From contig CAZEVI010000011.1 in the NCBI GenBank assembly GCA_964515615.1, forward strand, positions 1 to 21,020: a stretch of 21,020 bases of DNA, given 5' to 3'. Every line of letters starts with the position of its first letter. The stretch's first letter is position 1. The stretch is from CAZEVI01 sp964515615. Lineage in GTDB: Bacteria > Patescibacteriota > UBA1384 > XYA2-FULL-43-10 > CAINNR01. Both the position numbers and the translations under genes were made by a program. Of the stretch, positions 20,909 through 21,020 are shown one piece after another. The notes under the pieces were generated by a model. That model was not told the DNA's origin and did not search any database. It saw nothing but the letters and a program-made list of their open reading frames with translations.

Positions 20909-21020
20909 TGAATTCCGTACTGTGCGGCCGTGGCATCTCGAGGGTGGAACTCGAGATCTTTCCGCGTGGGGAGGAAACGGCCGCACATTTTGGAGCTGGT
21001 ATTGGGACGGGTGAAGAAGA
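20909..21020 (+). ncRNA. Candidate structured RNA gene, 5' part (continues past the window)
   Basis: A GC-rich block in an AT-rich setting has an 11-bp perfect long-range stem (TGTGCGGCCGT 20921-20931 / ACGGCCGCACA 20977-20987). Enclosed is an 8-bp hairpin (ATCTCGAG 20935-20942 / CTCGAGAT 20950-20957) and a purine-rich TGGGGAGGAAA strand (20967-20977). An alternative pairing, CGTGG 20929-20933 with CCGCG 20962-20966 around the same hairpin, followed by GGGGAGGAAA, resembles the P2-P3-CR-I start of RNase P RNA, but the expected AGUCC after GAGGAA does not match. It could be a divergent RNase P RNA, another housekeeping RNA or an unknown class. No convincing coding frame crosses it. Confidence 0.45.

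Noticed and set aside
20780..20986. 68-aa minus-strand ORF over the edge RNA
   Set aside because: It covers the long stems of the RNA-like element and a terminator, and its composition (Arg/His/Ser-rich start) looks like a shadow. The minus-strand hairpin at 20719-20742 leaves a small doubt.
20909..21020. Firm call as RNase P RNA
   Set aside because: Only GGGGAGGAAA and a P2/P3-like arrangement fit; the AGUCC continuation does not, and the 11-bp stem enclosing that strand is not part of the known fold.
1..21020. CRISPR array, tRNA or rRNA genes
   Set aside because: No regularly spaced repeats and no cloverleaf or rRNA signature were found on either strand by eye.

Overview
The window looks like a chromosomal segment from an AT-rich bacterium with compact gene packing (4-, 1-, 13- and 17-base overlaps between neighbours) and the standard code. 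A type IV pilin-like gene fused into an operon with an HU-type protein, an intein-bearing dnaB beside dnaX, and a large surface-polysaccharide block together suggest a Patescibacteria/CPR-type genome. That placement is inference: no rRNA or other lineage marker is present.

Layout. (1) 1-2350: possible 3' end of an unrecognised gene, a 153-aa unknown protein, and a membrane-anchored HEYGHH metallopeptidase with two Ig-like domains. (2) 2358-4138, minus strand: an overlapping pair, an HU-like DNA-binding domain fused to a domain resembling the N-terminal subdomain of PilB/GspE ATPases, then a PilX/GspK-like pseudopilin with a dockerin-type calcium loop. Both genes carry perfect stem-loops inside the coding sequence. 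(3) 4139-4397: divergent intergenic region with three DnaA-box-like 9-mers spaced exactly 11 bp, next to an AT-rich tract. (4) 4398-8758: dnaX and dnaB. dnaB is split by a 423-aa intein whose splicing residues look intact, while one LAGLIDADG catalytic Asp is replaced by Gly.

(5) 8812-12832, minus strand: a small two-helix membrane protein with its own promoter and terminator, and an operon of GT4 glycosyltransferase, Wzx-type flippase and GT2 glycosyltransferase. (6) 12954-18432, plus strand: three consecutive but divergent O-antigen ligase/polymerase-family proteins and another GT4 glycosyltransferase. Opposed promoters at 12852-12933 drive the two halves. Together they could build, flip and polymerise or ligate a surface glycan or glycosylate proteins. 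A 434-bp unit with imperfect terminal inverted repeats, carrying a frameshifted GxxExxY (PD-(D/E)XK-type) gene, sits between the last ligase-like gene and the GT4 gene.

(7) 18564-21020: a small Cys-rich protein on the minus strand with strong SD and terminator; a 517-aa membrane protein that resembles a membrane pyrophosphatase stripped of its catalytic loops; an overlapping 50-aa ORF; a strong terminator; and at the right edge a GC-rich, strongly folded segment that looks like the 5' part of a structured RNA gene.

The best candidates for something undescribed are the HU-PilB-N fusion with its pilin partner, the pyrophosphatase-like pseudoenzyme, the GxxExxY inverted-repeat unit and the edge RNA.
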